A stretch of 64,000 nucleotides of DNA from Spirometra erinaceieuropaei (taxonomy: Eukaryota; Platyhelminthes; Cestoda; Diphyllobothriidea; Diphyllobothriidae), in the NCBI GenBank assembly GCA_902702965.1, contig CACRXP010000194.1:202587-266586 (forward strand). The letters are read 5' to 3'. Positions 21,950 to 33,900 of this stretch are shown one piece after another; the stretch's first letter is position 1; each line of letters opens with the position of its first letter. The notes beneath the pieces are model-generated. The model made no database searches, was not told where the DNA came from, and saw nothing but the letters and a program-made list of their open reading frames with translations. The position numbers and the translations under genes were made by a program.

Positions 21950-22310
21950 ATCACGTGGAATGAAGCTTTCTAGACTCAGCCCGAAAGTTAATATGGAACT
22001 CCCGTTTCTGGGTGTCCTCGTACGGCGAAAGACCGAAAGAACATTTAGGACGTCATTTTACCGCCAGGAAATCTGTGCGGAAGTTATTTTGTATTACGAG
22101 CTCAGCCGTTCTATCGCAAATAAACGGAGTGCTTTCAACAGCCTACTTAATCGGGCGAAAAACAGTGCTCGGACAACGAAGGTTATCAAATAAAACCTAG
22201 TTATCTGCTTGACTGTGTTCCCAAAACTGGTACCCGAGAGACTTCATACGACGATGCATGAGATAGCAGAAGTCAAAAAAAGGACGAGGGACTAGGTTGT
22301 TCTAATCAGA
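21950..22310 (+). mobile_element. Penelope-like element fragment P2
   Basis: Reads MELPFLGVLVRRKTERTF, then ANKRSAFNSLLNRAKN. This matches the PLE block LPFLDVLVRR...AHKRS...TLL-RA seen in P1 at 5340-5520. The Asp of FLDVL is Gly here. It breaks off before the GIY-YIG part. Confidence 0.65.
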
Positions 22311-23605
22311 CGTGCAATTCAAAAGGTGGTGAACCCTTTCTCACGTTAAGGCTGTGTCCGAACTCACCGAAAGATACCTGATAAGCGCCAAATACAAAAG
22401 GTTTGCGAAATACCTCCTATACCGCGCGCTCTGCTTGTACACCACAGGGAGAGGGTTGACTTGTTAGATAAGAAATAAGTCGTCTAGAAGATTTCACGCG
22501 ACGCCTGCAACGCAGTGTATTGTGGTTGGATTAGAAAATCTGCTGCTACACGCGTACGCGAGAATCGGTTAGCAGTAAAAAGAGGGAGTTTTTGTCCCAG
22601 GTTACGAGAAACACGTTAACGAATTTATGTTTCCGGAACGTGACTACGATGCCTATGCGGATGCTTCGTTGCCTTGTTTATTGTGGAAAGGTCTGGTCAT
22701 CTGCTGACATCCTTTTAGCCGTCTTCAGCAAAAAAGCCTGGACTTGAAGAAGCAGTAAGCATTTCTTCTCACTCTCTTGTGACCTTAAAGGCATTCCATG
22801 TCAAGAGTTCACTTAACCACTGAAATCGCTTATGCACACTCCTCTGTCGAAAGTTAAACTAGTTCGCTTGCTTCGGGTCGAGTTTAATCCGTTAACTCGG
22901 TACCCTCCTTCGTATATGTACATATAGATCTTGAAAAATTGAGCCATTTTGTCACAGGTGTTTGCTTGTAAAGATGTCATGCGTAAGTTGCTTTTCATTT
23001 TCAACGACATGTCCAGTGATAGCCGTGCTTTTGACCCGCATATTTAACTTTCAATCTGCATAATTTGCAGCTTGATCTCATGAACTTCCTCTTCCTTGTT
23101 ATTTGCAGTGTAGCGTCAAAAGATAAGCTTAGCTAGTAACTTGAGAACGCAGGACTTAGGACGTCTGACTGGAGCATGCATTCTTCCTCCTAATGCGCCT
23201 GCACAATGTATTGATCAGATTTGGTTTTGGATATACATGCTGCTATGCATTTGGAAAGTTCCTCTCGAGTCTTCGACCCCGTATTAACGTTCCCTGTAAT
23301 TCTAGGACCACGGACGACCCTCGCATCTGGTTTCCATCTAAGTGGGTTGTTGGTAGTCTCTATGCTCCGAAATTTTGTGCACTCTCGCCCACAGGGGTTG
23401 TAGTCAGCATATGCAGTGTCCATATCTCCAGTAACCATTTGTTATACTGCTTGCCATCGCGCGCTTAATGTCACCATTTAGTTCTTGTATACATTAGGCA
23501 ACAAGAGATTTACAGTTTCCTCCAAATATTATGCATTTGTATGTAAAAGCGCCTTCCGTTAACCGGCAGCTTACCTTTAAGTATTTCACCCAGTTATTAA
23601 ATGCG
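22311..23605. other. No gene recognised
   Basis: Overlapping short frames at 23190-23470 on both strands carry no motif. The remainder looks like unique AT-rich intergenic DNA. Confidence 0.25.
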
Positions 23606-23609
23606 GGAC

Positions 23610-24240
23610 CCACCACCCCAGTTTGCCGACCGGCTCGGACGGCGGCTGGGGTGTGGGAATGGGAAGGGAGAGTGAGGTCGACGACTCAGCGCACTTTTTC
23701 CTCACTATAATCAATCTGACGCGCTTGAAGCTATCACGGTGCGCTAAAAGCCGTGGCTTGGAAGGTTGCCAACTGACGGGGTACCTTGGACCTCCTCCTT
23801 AACGGGAGGCGGTCTGAGAGTCAGGCTGCAATGGCTCCTTTTTAATGTGGCCTTTATGGCACTCCCACCACAGTGTGGGATCCGAGCCAGGCGTTGGCGG
23901 CACGCCTAGGTGCGGCTTCGGCCGTGCCAGCCTCCAAATCTCTGTTGTGTTGGTTGAAATCCTGGTTATTGTTGTGTGGACCAGGGGGTGTGGTGGAACG
24001 CCAAGGTGAGGATCCGTCCGAGCCATCCACCTGCGGCCTCCCTCGTCTCCGGTCTTCTTGACTCTGTCTTGACACCGGGCTCGGGCGAGGGAGGTGGAGA
24101 GAGTGTAGGTAGATGCAGCGCAAGTCTACTGGCACTATAAACCCCTGCGCAAGTCACCGTCCCTGCTCCAACCTGCTGTGGGGCACACGGTGGACATCAT
24201 CGAAATCGATGGTCGAACTGTCAAATGGGGGACCAGCACC
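23610..24240 (+). repeat. Repeat R1, copy 1
   Basis: First of six copies of an unclassified dispersed repeat. Landmarks in order: GGGAATGGGAAGGGAGAG, GCGCTAAAAGCCGTGGCTTG, AATGTGGCCTTTATGGCACT, GTGTGGACCAGG, CTCCGGTCTTCTTGACTC, AAGTCACCGTCCCTGCT, and the end block CACACGGTGGACATCATCG followed by GGTCGAACTGTCAAATGG. GC-rich relative to its flanks. No long ORF and no terminal inverted repeat seen. Confidence 0.8.
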
Positions 24241-24839
24241 TATGCCCGTCCGGACCGCATCGTTTTAAAATGACGTGAGTGAAGTATACAAACTCGGTTC
24301 AAAAAGTTGCCATTTCTTCCCGTCTTTTAGGGCGAACTGACACATAAACACTTGTACGACCGCAGTTGAATGCCCCTGGCAATGACATATGAATCTATAA
24401 AGACCTGCAAAATTAGTGGGAGATTGTGCTTCCTGTGTTGGTGTGATTAGTTTGTGAGTGTAGTCTACAGAGATGGGTGGAAGGATGCTCGAGCAAAGTC
24501 TACGGCGTCTACGGCCATTGGCAGTGTCGTCTCATTGATGTACTTTCTCCTATCAGTAAACAAAGTCAAAATTTGTAGGTCGATGTTTTGTTAGTCTGGA
24601 CGCCTACGAGAACGATTAAGAGGGCTTTCGAAAATGCGTGAGTTGGTTAGTTGATATCCAGTCCGCCAGTTAGCAAGAGCGAGGAAGGAAAGTAGGCAAT
24701 TAGGAGCTGTTGTTTTTCCGTCTGTCAACAGTGCAGTACGAGATGAGCGGCAATGTTGACAACCTACTGTCACCCACCCTTCTGTTTTCGTCACGCCTCC
24801 TATACATATTTCGCCGTTGGACAAAATAATGTGAAAAAA
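24241..24839. other. Spacer between inverted R1 copies
   Basis: No gene or repeat recognised. Confidence 0.25.
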
Positions 24840-24844
24840 AAATT

Positions 24845-25400
24845 CAGCACGTGACAGTTCGGCTGTCGCTGCCGGCGATGTCCACCGTGTGCTTCACAGC
24901 AAGATGAAGCAGACACGATGACTTGCACGGGATTTAGTTTATAGTGTATGTAGACTTGCGTTACATCTACCGCACTCTCCTCCCTCCCCACCTGAGTCCG
25001 GTGTCGTGACAGACTTAAAAAGACCGGAGGTGGGAGAGAGCGCCGGTGGCTGGCGCGGCCCGGGCCCCCCTCCACGTGCTCTGCCAGACCCGGCTCGGAT
25101 CCCACGGAGTGGAAGTGCCATAAAGGCCACATTAGGAAGAAGCCATTGCATCCTGACTCTACGACCACCAGTTGGCCTCTCTACGCAAACACTCCACACT
25201 GGGCCGACTGCGAGGTCAAAGTTATCCTACCAGTTGACAACCTTCCAAGCCACGGCTTTTAGCGCACTGTCATAGCTTCAAGCGCGTCAGATTGTTCACA
25301 CTGAAGAAAATTCGCTGAGTCGTCGACCTCACTCTCCCTTCCCATTCCCAGGCCCCAGCCACTGTTCGAGCCGGTGAATTGACAGATGCAGGGAATGGGC
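24845..25400 (-). repeat. Repeat R1, copy 2 (inverted relative to copy 1)
   Basis: All R1 landmarks occur as reverse complements and in reverse order, e.g. GATGTCCACCGTGTG at 24879, AAGCCACGGCTTTTAGCGC at 25248 and CTCTCCCTTCCCATTCCC at 25332. With copy 1 it forms a pair of inverted repeats about 600 bp apart. Confidence 0.8.
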
Positions 25401-25589
25401 GCGGTTTTAAGCACGTACGAAGTGCAACACAAACTGCTAGGACAAACTCTGAATAGTTCATCTTATATATAAAGTTCCTGCTAACGTTTACTTGTACGAC
25501 TATGATAACACCAGATCTAGCTAACCTGGGCATCGCGAATTGCATGCCTGACGATCAGTGAAGGGGGGATCTAGAGAGCCGGTCCTAGT

Positions 25590-26450
25590 CTTTCTACCGG
25601 CGACGGAGACGGTATACCAAAAGTCCAAAAAATGCTTGCATTTCCTGACGGAATATGCCGAACCACGCTGTCAGTTGACTTTGTCAGTTTGAATTTGGAC
25701 GGAAGGTGGACTTTCAGGCGTAAGTGCACAAAAACATGGTCTGATCCACGGTTGTTGCCAGTTTCGACAACACGCATCGGCCTGTTACCATGAATTCTGC
25801 TACAGAAGCCTGAACTGACTATAATGCAGTCATTTTGAATGGCCTTGTGGCTATCGTTTAAATACCATGTCAGCAGGTGTTTATGATGTTGCTGGAAGCA
25901 CCTGTTCGTGACTATCAGTCGATTTCGTTCAGCATTCTCTCGCTACCGTCGCACAGAAAACCAGGCCAACAGCGGCTACATGGCCAACCGCCCGAAGGGT
26001 CACCAGGTTCAGTCCGGTCACTACAGCTCCCGGCACTAATCAGCAGATCGCGGTGGGGGCATCCTTCCACCAATACTTGCGACTGCGCGATTTTTTATCT
26101 CGCTTATCTGCATCCGAAGTTTCCGCGTAAACGGAGACGAAGGAGATGCCCGTATAGTGGCCCTTCAGTCATACGTAAGCCAACTGGTTACTGACTGGTT
26201 CCAACGCGAGCAGTGCATGGTTTCCTTGTTGCGAGGTCTGTCGCCGCACCGTGTCTTCCAGAGGAGTCCAGTAGGCTGCCATCGTATAGAGTGAGTAGGG
26301 AATTGAGTCGCAAGATCTTGATTTCCCGAACGCCTGTATCGGAGACTCGGACCTCACACAGACAACAGACATCTACGTTGTACTGATGAAGACTGCACCC
26401 CATCAGAATTTGATTACCAGCGTTCAGGCACATTCGCACATTCCAGCATT
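25590..26450 (-). mobile_element. RTE-like LINE: AP-endonuclease domain (decayed)
   Basis: On the minus strand from 26439 down: NVDVCCLCEVRVSDTGVREI (family pattern Y-x-I-x-x-LSEVRL), then YVRLKGHYTGISFVSVYAET, and after frame changes VTNRCFQQHHKHLLTWYLND, SHKAIQNDCIIVSSGF, and MRVVETGNNRGSDHVFVHLR with the catalytic SDH. The order is that of RTE/CR1-type exonuclease-endonuclease-phosphatase domains, but the wording differs from the LINEs at 53-60 kb, so it is a different clade. The reverse transcriptase is not adjacent. Confidence 0.72.
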
Positions 26451-27929
26451 CAATATGAAATTTCCGTTCTTGACAGGAGTTGCGTAGCGCGCCGGTTCCC
26501 CCGGACTCTGTAAAAACGTCTTCTCGATCGGCATGTATGCGTTTGCCTCAGAAGATTTACACGATGTTTACAACTTCGGAGTTCGTCATCAAAGTTCGTG
26601 GCAGTTGTTGATACCGAGCAGTCATTTAAAAGAAAACGGAAGCATCGGCAGCGGTAGGGTTAAGGATTACACTTAACTGTCGATGGGCTGTGGATCCTGG
26701 CATACGGGGATGGCGGAAATTTCAGGGGTGAGGCAGCAGGCCAGACAGTAAGTTAACGAAATACAAGAAAACACCGAAATGATTTAGTTTTCTGTCGAAA
26801 GTCCTGGCCTACGCCTTCGTGTGGCAACGGAAACGGGTGCTTTAATCGTAAAATAAGTGAAAAGGAAATCTTAAAAAAATAACGGAGTTTGAGTAGTGGT
26901 TTGATTTCATGGGAAGTAGTTGCTGTTGGCAGGGTAATGCCTGCAACGGCCTGCAAATGGACGTCGAGGTAAAATCCCATATGACACGGTCCGCACTCTA
27001 CCGACAGTTAGATGGGGTCCTTCACCTTACCGTTGCTGAAACATCTGCTAACTTTCTAAAAAGCAGGCCATGTACAACTGAGAAATTTATTGACTTTTGT
27101 AAACATTGACCAAAGACACGAGTTCTTGGCTCCTACCAAAGTGTGCTACTGTGAATTTTTTAAATTCCCTTCGGTCTATGTACGCATCCGCCTCAGGACC
27201 TTACTCTAGACAAAAACATCCATTGGGTTTATGGCAGCAGCGTCCGTCAAGTTCAGCTGTTACAGTCCGATTGCCAACACCGAATGGGACTCGCCTTTTA
27301 CTCGAACCTTCCCCGCTTCATCTAGAGCGTGAAAACCCAGCGAGGGCTTATTTGATCATTCATTTTCACTATTTCAATCGTTGTTGGCCAAGTACGTGGC
27401 GTTGTGCCGATGCGCTCGACACAATATCTTTCACCCTAACTTTCTTTATAGGTAATGGACTGTTTCCAGTTCGCATTCCTGTTCCGCTCCCATTTACGTA
27501 ATTTCGTCTTTGCTACTGATGTGTTTCCATCCACTGGAAATTCTAAGGTCTTCCACTTCCATCGATTGGTGTGATCTGTTGAAGGCAAACGATCAAGTCA
27601 ACCACGTCTCCCGCCCTATTAGTCAAAACCCTTCCTGTGATGTATCTACGCGAAAATCGTGCCAAATAAAGTTTATTTATGTACTGTAGACTTTAAATTA
27701 GAGCACTAAAACGTCTAAAACTGATACACTCCCAACTTGTTTCCCTATTTTTAAAAGTACATAAGCCCAAGAAACCACTAAAAAACGAATTCTTTCCTAT
27801 CTTCACCTTTTCCTTACTTCCTTCCATGTTTGCACTCCGCAACGTATTTTGCTGTTTGATGCTGTTTTACCTGTCAACCCTATTCATCTCAGTCCTATAG
27901 TCTCCGCCCTTTCAGACCTGCCTCCTAAA
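26451..27929. other. 5' flank of the acyltransferase gene
   Basis: No exon or element recognised. The 131-codon frame at 27106-27501 has no motif. The stretch next to the start codon (27780-27929) is pyrimidine-rich. By position the promoter should be here; no TATA box stands out. Confidence 0.25.
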
Positions 27930-27985
27930 ATGTTGGCCAAAACGTCGGTGCTCACCTGCTGGGACGTCCGTGTTCGCCCCCCTCC
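27930..27985 (+). CDS. CRAT: CRAT-like exon 1 (start codon)
   Basis: ATG with A at -3. It encodes MLAKTSVLTCWDVRVRPP, basic and nearly free of acidic residues, as in mitochondrial presequences. The donor is GTGAGG. It was chosen because the frame would hit TGA straight after this donor, and splicing to 28047 gives the right phase. No transcript evidence is available. Confidence 0.6.
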
Positions 27986-30900
27986 GTGAGGCGCCGGAAC
28001 AAGGGAAGGTACATGGAGCTACTTCGGCGCCGAGGAAGTCATTCAGCAGTGAGGTCGACTTGCCGAAGCTGCGTCCGCCGCCATTAAAGAACAGCGTGGA
28101 GTTATACCTGGAGTATACGAGACCCCTCGTACCACCTGAGCAGTGGCAAAGGACGGTCGAGGTAGGCGCCTTTTCGTTAGCACTACCTGCTCTCATTAAC
28201 ATAGGTTGCGAAGAAATTTCTTCTCCCAGACGGCGAGGGAGAACAACTGCAGCGACGTCTTCAGACGCGAGCCGAGGAGCAGGAGAACTGGGTGCGTATT
28301 CCGTTTCCTGTTAATATTAATTTCTTCCCTGCCGGACCTCTATTGCCGTCGCTGTTTGGACGCTTTTTCACGCGAATCTGACTGCCAGGGAAATTTGGTT
28401 CAGTTGACTTGCCTTGTCGATGTTGTTGAATTGACGCCATTGTTCTCTGTTAGAATTTTCTAATTCGTGAACAAATTGTTAAATGAAGTTGTCCCTGTGA
28501 CATGTCTTAGTCCTGCAATCTACATAATCTGCTCCGAGCCTCCCTGGCCTCACGTTTAATTTAATTTAACATACATATTTAGGGCTTGCATGGTCAAGGT
28601 TAGAGGCCTCACTGAGACGTCAGACCTCCAGTAGGTTTACCATTCGCATATGGAAATCAATGAAGAACGTCTCGTCGGAAACCCATTAGGGGCAAAGCCA
28701 CTTTTTATCTGACCTGGGCCTCTCGAAACCCCTGTCGGACTTCTGCGAATTTTATGCTTATACAACGAAACCCTGACATTTCGTGCCTGGGATGCTTGTG
28801 TAAAAATATAAGTATTCTTACTTTCGCCAACTCTTTCTGCGGTGCCCGTTTGGGCTTGTTTAGCACGTCCTGCGTATTGCTGTTTGAAATTAAAGAGAGT
28901 AATTTGGTGTAGCTTGATATGCTGACTGTGTCTGATGGTCAATTTTCAAATAGTGCAATCTGAAACAGTGTGGTCAATAAGCCAGAGAGCAAGCCTACTT
29001 CAGGGTAGAAAAATAGACCTTCTCGACGTTGTGAATTCAGTCTCCGCTTCTAAATTCAGCGTGGTTGACTACTTAGCTGTTTTTCAATTTTTATGCACGC
29101 AGCCTAACATTCAGCATTGAATTCTGATGCAGTACGCGGAGAACGTTTTGTCACAAGGCAGTTACTTAACGGAAATACTACTGTAGGTAGAATAACATTG
29201 CTTACAAAAAAGTAAGGGAGAATGGAACGGCCATTTCTGGCTTGTTATATTATATAGTCCACCTACGGCTTATCTTACAGTGAGACTACGAAGAAAAAAG
29301 TATTTATGTGAAAAATTGGGACCCTAGAAAGGGTGGAACTTATTTTCTTTGAGAGATTTTGCTACGACTCATTACTCTGTCTCCTATTGTCACAGAGCAT
29401 GAGTCAAAAACGGAGAACGGAAAGTAAATCGGGTTAGTTTAGTCTATTTATCAGAGAAATAGCAAAGTAGTTCTTGAAAGTGCACAGCACTCAGACAAAC
29501 AAAAAGTGCCCGAATAAGGAACAGCAGGCAACGCACGAGCTGTTGCTTTTTTGGTGTGAACGTCAGCTAAAGAATTATACTTTGTCTTGTCGCAGCCAGG
29601 TTGCGCTCTTCTCAACTAGCCTAGCGTAACTCCCCGACCTTCGACTGTCCTGTAGTGAATCAGGTCCCAGGCTCTCTGTAGCACGAATGCGTAGTGACTT
29701 ACGCTAAAAACAACCACAATGCAATGTCCGTATGAGATAAAAGAAAAGTCATTAACATCTTACCGTAAAACTACACGGCGTATGTTGCTTATGCTCTTAA
29801 TAGATAACCACCAGACAAGCTTCTCGTGTATTTAATAAAGACAGTCTTTGCTGCCTTTCACAAATGACGTCGTAATGCAGCAGTAAGTTTCCTGGTGCCA
29901 TGATCGGTCGCCTGTAGTTTCGCGAGAGTGTTATCCTGATCGTGTCGCTGATCTGCTAGCAGTGGGGCTCATTTTCTGCCGTTTTTCGGGCTAAATTGTC
30001 CTTATAATCACCATGTTCATCGTGTCAGGCAAAAAGATTATTAATGCACTCACACTACCCTCTCTTGACTGATTTCGGCCCAGTGGGTGGTCGTGTAAAA
30101 TCCTGGTATGTTGTGTGGGGAGCCAGATCGTGTATGCGGCGCACACAGACGGATTGTTTTTAGTTGTCAGCCAGCCATCCCAATCTAAGTATCAGTTGGT
30201 TAATCGGCTCGGACGATCGAATGGTGCACGGGAAAGGAAGGAGACAGAGAGAGAGAGAGAGAGAGAGCACGACTCAGTGCATTTTCTTCACCATGAACAG
30301 TCTGACGCACTCGAGACTATCGCGGTTCCCCAAAAGTCGCGGCTAGGAAGGTCTGTTTGGGCCCGTTTGGATAACTCGGCCCTCCTCTCAGGACAGAGAG
30401 TTAGAACGTAATGTCTCCTTCTCTGTATGACCTATGTAGTACTCTCACTCAGTTGGGATCCAAACCATCCCTCTCTTTGTTGCGCGAAATCCTGGTCGTT
30501 TGCGTGTAGACCAGGTGTGTTGGCACGCTTCGGTATGGATTCACGTCGCACCAGCCACCTGCACCTTCTCCTTGACTCTTTCATGTAACTGGACACAGGT
30601 GGGAGAGGATCAGAGAGTTCAGCAGGTGTTTTGTAAGTCTTCTATTATTATAAACCAATTCACGCGCAAGTCACCGTCCCTGCACACAACATGTCGTGGA
30701 GCACGCGGTGGGCATAGTCAGAATCGACAGTCGAACTGTCAGATGGCCGTGAGTGTGTACGTGGTAGGGCGTATATGGGGTAACTGGCTCGAGGACTGGA
30801 GTCGGGCTCGATGGCGCCTCCTCAATGTGGCCTCCACGGCACCCACACGGACGCTAGATCCGAACCCCACTTGTTTCCGTGACAACCCGGCATCAGGTGC

Positions 30901-33900
30901 GCGGACCAGGTCGTGTGTGGTACGCGTGGCCGAAGTGTTTAATTCTGTCAGTCATTGAACCTGAGTCCACCTCCGGTCGTGTTGACATTGCCTTGCCATC
31001 AGAGCCTGGTGCGTAAGGGAGGAGGGAGTGCGGCAGTTGCTGTGCAATTCTGCCTCTGCAAGTCCTCGGTGCTGCGCCCACTCCATAGGACACACGTGAA
31101 CATCGTCGCTGACGACGGTCGAACTGCCAGGTGGTTGTCTTTTTGTGACTTCTGGCTCGCATTGGGAGCTTTCATTGCACTTGCAAACCCTAGCTTACCA
31201 GACATTTTTTTCTAAAATGCCCGAGGTTACCAGTGCATTCTTACCAACTAAGTAAGTGCCGACCATGGCGTACTCCTTCCTACTACTCGATTCTCTCCAG
31301 TCCCCACCCCCCCCCCTCCGTCCAGCGTCCACCACGAATTGCCTCAAATCTGCTGTACATTCGGAAAGTTTTTAAAACACCAATAGTGATTGACATAAAG
31401 CATCTTAATCCACGCGTACATTTTAGTGAGAGGGGAAGTAATCGCAACATTTGTTGACGTTAGGAAATCCCGCATGTCACCAAATTTACACCTTTATTAA
31501 TTATGTGATGACAATGTGGTTACAAAAGCAGTCTTCCTCTATTTCAACGCACTTTGCATAATTTTTGACAAGCCTCCTCATGCCACATGTGTAAAATCGT
31601 TTGATTTTACCCCTATCAAAACGGGCATCGTTTAATTTACTTCAATTTCCATGATAAATCCCATATATGTGATAGTGCTTTCAAGTAAATCAAGTAAGCT
31701 ACATCTCGAGGAAACGAAATCATACTTATTTTTTACTCGGCTCTCTTTATTCTATCCCACTCTACTATTTTCGTTGTTTTATATTACCTGAAAATAATTA
31801 TTCCACTCCCTCCCCCTTCCTCTCTCTCTCTAGTTATCGGAGTGGTGGTTGGCTAGCTATCTTCGCTGTCGCCTTCCGGTTCCCATTCACTCAAATCCCG
31901 CTTTCTGGTTACCTCCGCGTTCCTTCGTCTCCGACGCTGATTGGCTATCCTACGCGGCATGCATGGTGTCTGGGGCGCTTAAATATAAAGTTAGTTCACC
32001 GCCTTTAAGTCATCTTTCAACACTCCTCCATTCACACTCCAGCGTAACCACTAGTAAGGCATGCTTTGCGTATGTGAGTATTAACCCACTTAAACCCCTG
32101 TAAGTATTTCATTTTGACTCGGTGCTACAAGTTACTCGTCACCTTTGACCTATTTCAGCTAATTAAGCACTTTTACGACTGAATTTCTTTGCTCTCGAAG
32201 CCCACTAACTGCCTCACTTCGCACCTTCCGTATACTCTTCGCTCACAGGCATCCTCGCGTGTCCACTCCCGGCTACTTCAGATTAAAACAGTGTTACCGC
32301 CCACTGCCGTTCAGCAGCTGGGGTGACCCACCCTAAACCAGGGTCGATTGTGACCTGTTTTAATTATCAGTTTGGCTCCAGTCCCTGGTGATGCGAAACT
32401 AATTACGTTGATTTATGTTCTCAAACGAGGCAACATGTAGTCTGCATTTGCTTTACTATTTCTATTTCTGTAGTACTCGTGAAAACACATAATACATCTA
32501 TCGAATTCCTCAAAGGTTGCGCGAGTCTTAAATAGTACTGGAGTGGTGATACAGTAATGTTTGGTTTTGTACATAATCTCGAATTAATGCGTGCCGCGAA
32601 ACGCGCTAATTTTCCAATAACTATTTTGCAGCCACTTGTGATGGCTACGTTCAAAAGGATCTTCGATCAATCAACGCATATCTTCCGAATGTTTATTGAT
32701 ATTTGCATAACCCCAACAGTTTCTTTGTAAAAGAGCTTGAAGACATATTTTAGAAGCCCCTGTTTTCGGATTTTCATCTTTCTTAGAAGCAACATATAAA
32801 CTTCTGAATATTTCGACTAGAGGACTACTTGTAGAGCATACGCCTGCCTTCGATAATTTCTTATCAGGCTAGTACATTCATATAGTTACCGGGTAATTTA
32901 AACATGTGGGTAATTCAAAAGACAATTTGGCGAGCATACGCAGGCTTTTAATAAATTCTCATCAGGTCTATGCATTTATATTGCAATCGAAATGATTAAA
33001 AGGAAAATGTGGGCAAGCAGAAGTTATTCTGTAACTGGGGTTTGGGGGTTTGCGCAGTTTATTGCTAAACAACATGGGGAAATAAAGATGACTTCCCTCC
33101 TTCGGAGGGTACACGAAGGTAGATCAAAATCTAAGCTCCCCGAGGACCCAAGTCGGTGCGTACACAATTATTCGTCTATATCTCTTGATAAGACGTTTAT
33201 CAAAGTCTCATCGATCGGCCGTAAGTTCTGCTGTCCTCGCCAGAAACCCAACCTGCTGGAATTAGAGACACAGTTCGAGAATCTCATAAATCAAACACAT
33301 AACCTTCAGCCTTTTTCCACAAAGAGCGTGCAACACCTTAAGTCCACGTTAGTAAACTGCTCTTATCAGTACCTGAACAGTATTCAGAAGTGTCGAAGTT
33401 TACGGACGAAGTCACATATTGAGAAATTAAAGCAACTCCGACGTAACAAGGATATTCCAAGGGAACTGGTGTTGTTTTGATGTGCAGGGGGAACTACATT
33501 ACAAAACTACAGTCAATCCTGTCGGACCAGGAAAAATTCCTCAAGGCAGAAAAGGAGAAGGATCAACAGATGAGGTTGAATCACAGCTGACTGACTGCTT
33601 AAAAAGACTTCAAGCGAATGGTTTCGTAAGCGAGCACGACCTAGAGTGTCTCCGACCCGTCGGCACGCATATACCTCGGTTATATGGCTTGCCGAAGATC
33701 CACAAAAATGGCACTCCTGTTCGTCCAGTCCTAGACATGAGAAATTCGCTGTACTATTCGATAGCAAAATGGCCAGCGGAGAAACTTAAGCCCATACAGT
33801 ACCAGCTAGCACCATATAGGTATCGGGTTGCTTTTGAATTCGTGAACGGCGTCAAAGATCTCAATCTAAACGTAATGGGTATGGTTTCGCTAGACGTCTC

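Noticed and set aside
27970..28314. 114-codon frame as an independent protein
   Set aside because: It only makes sense in part: 28047-28161 is acyltransferase exon 2, the rest of the frame is intron read-through.
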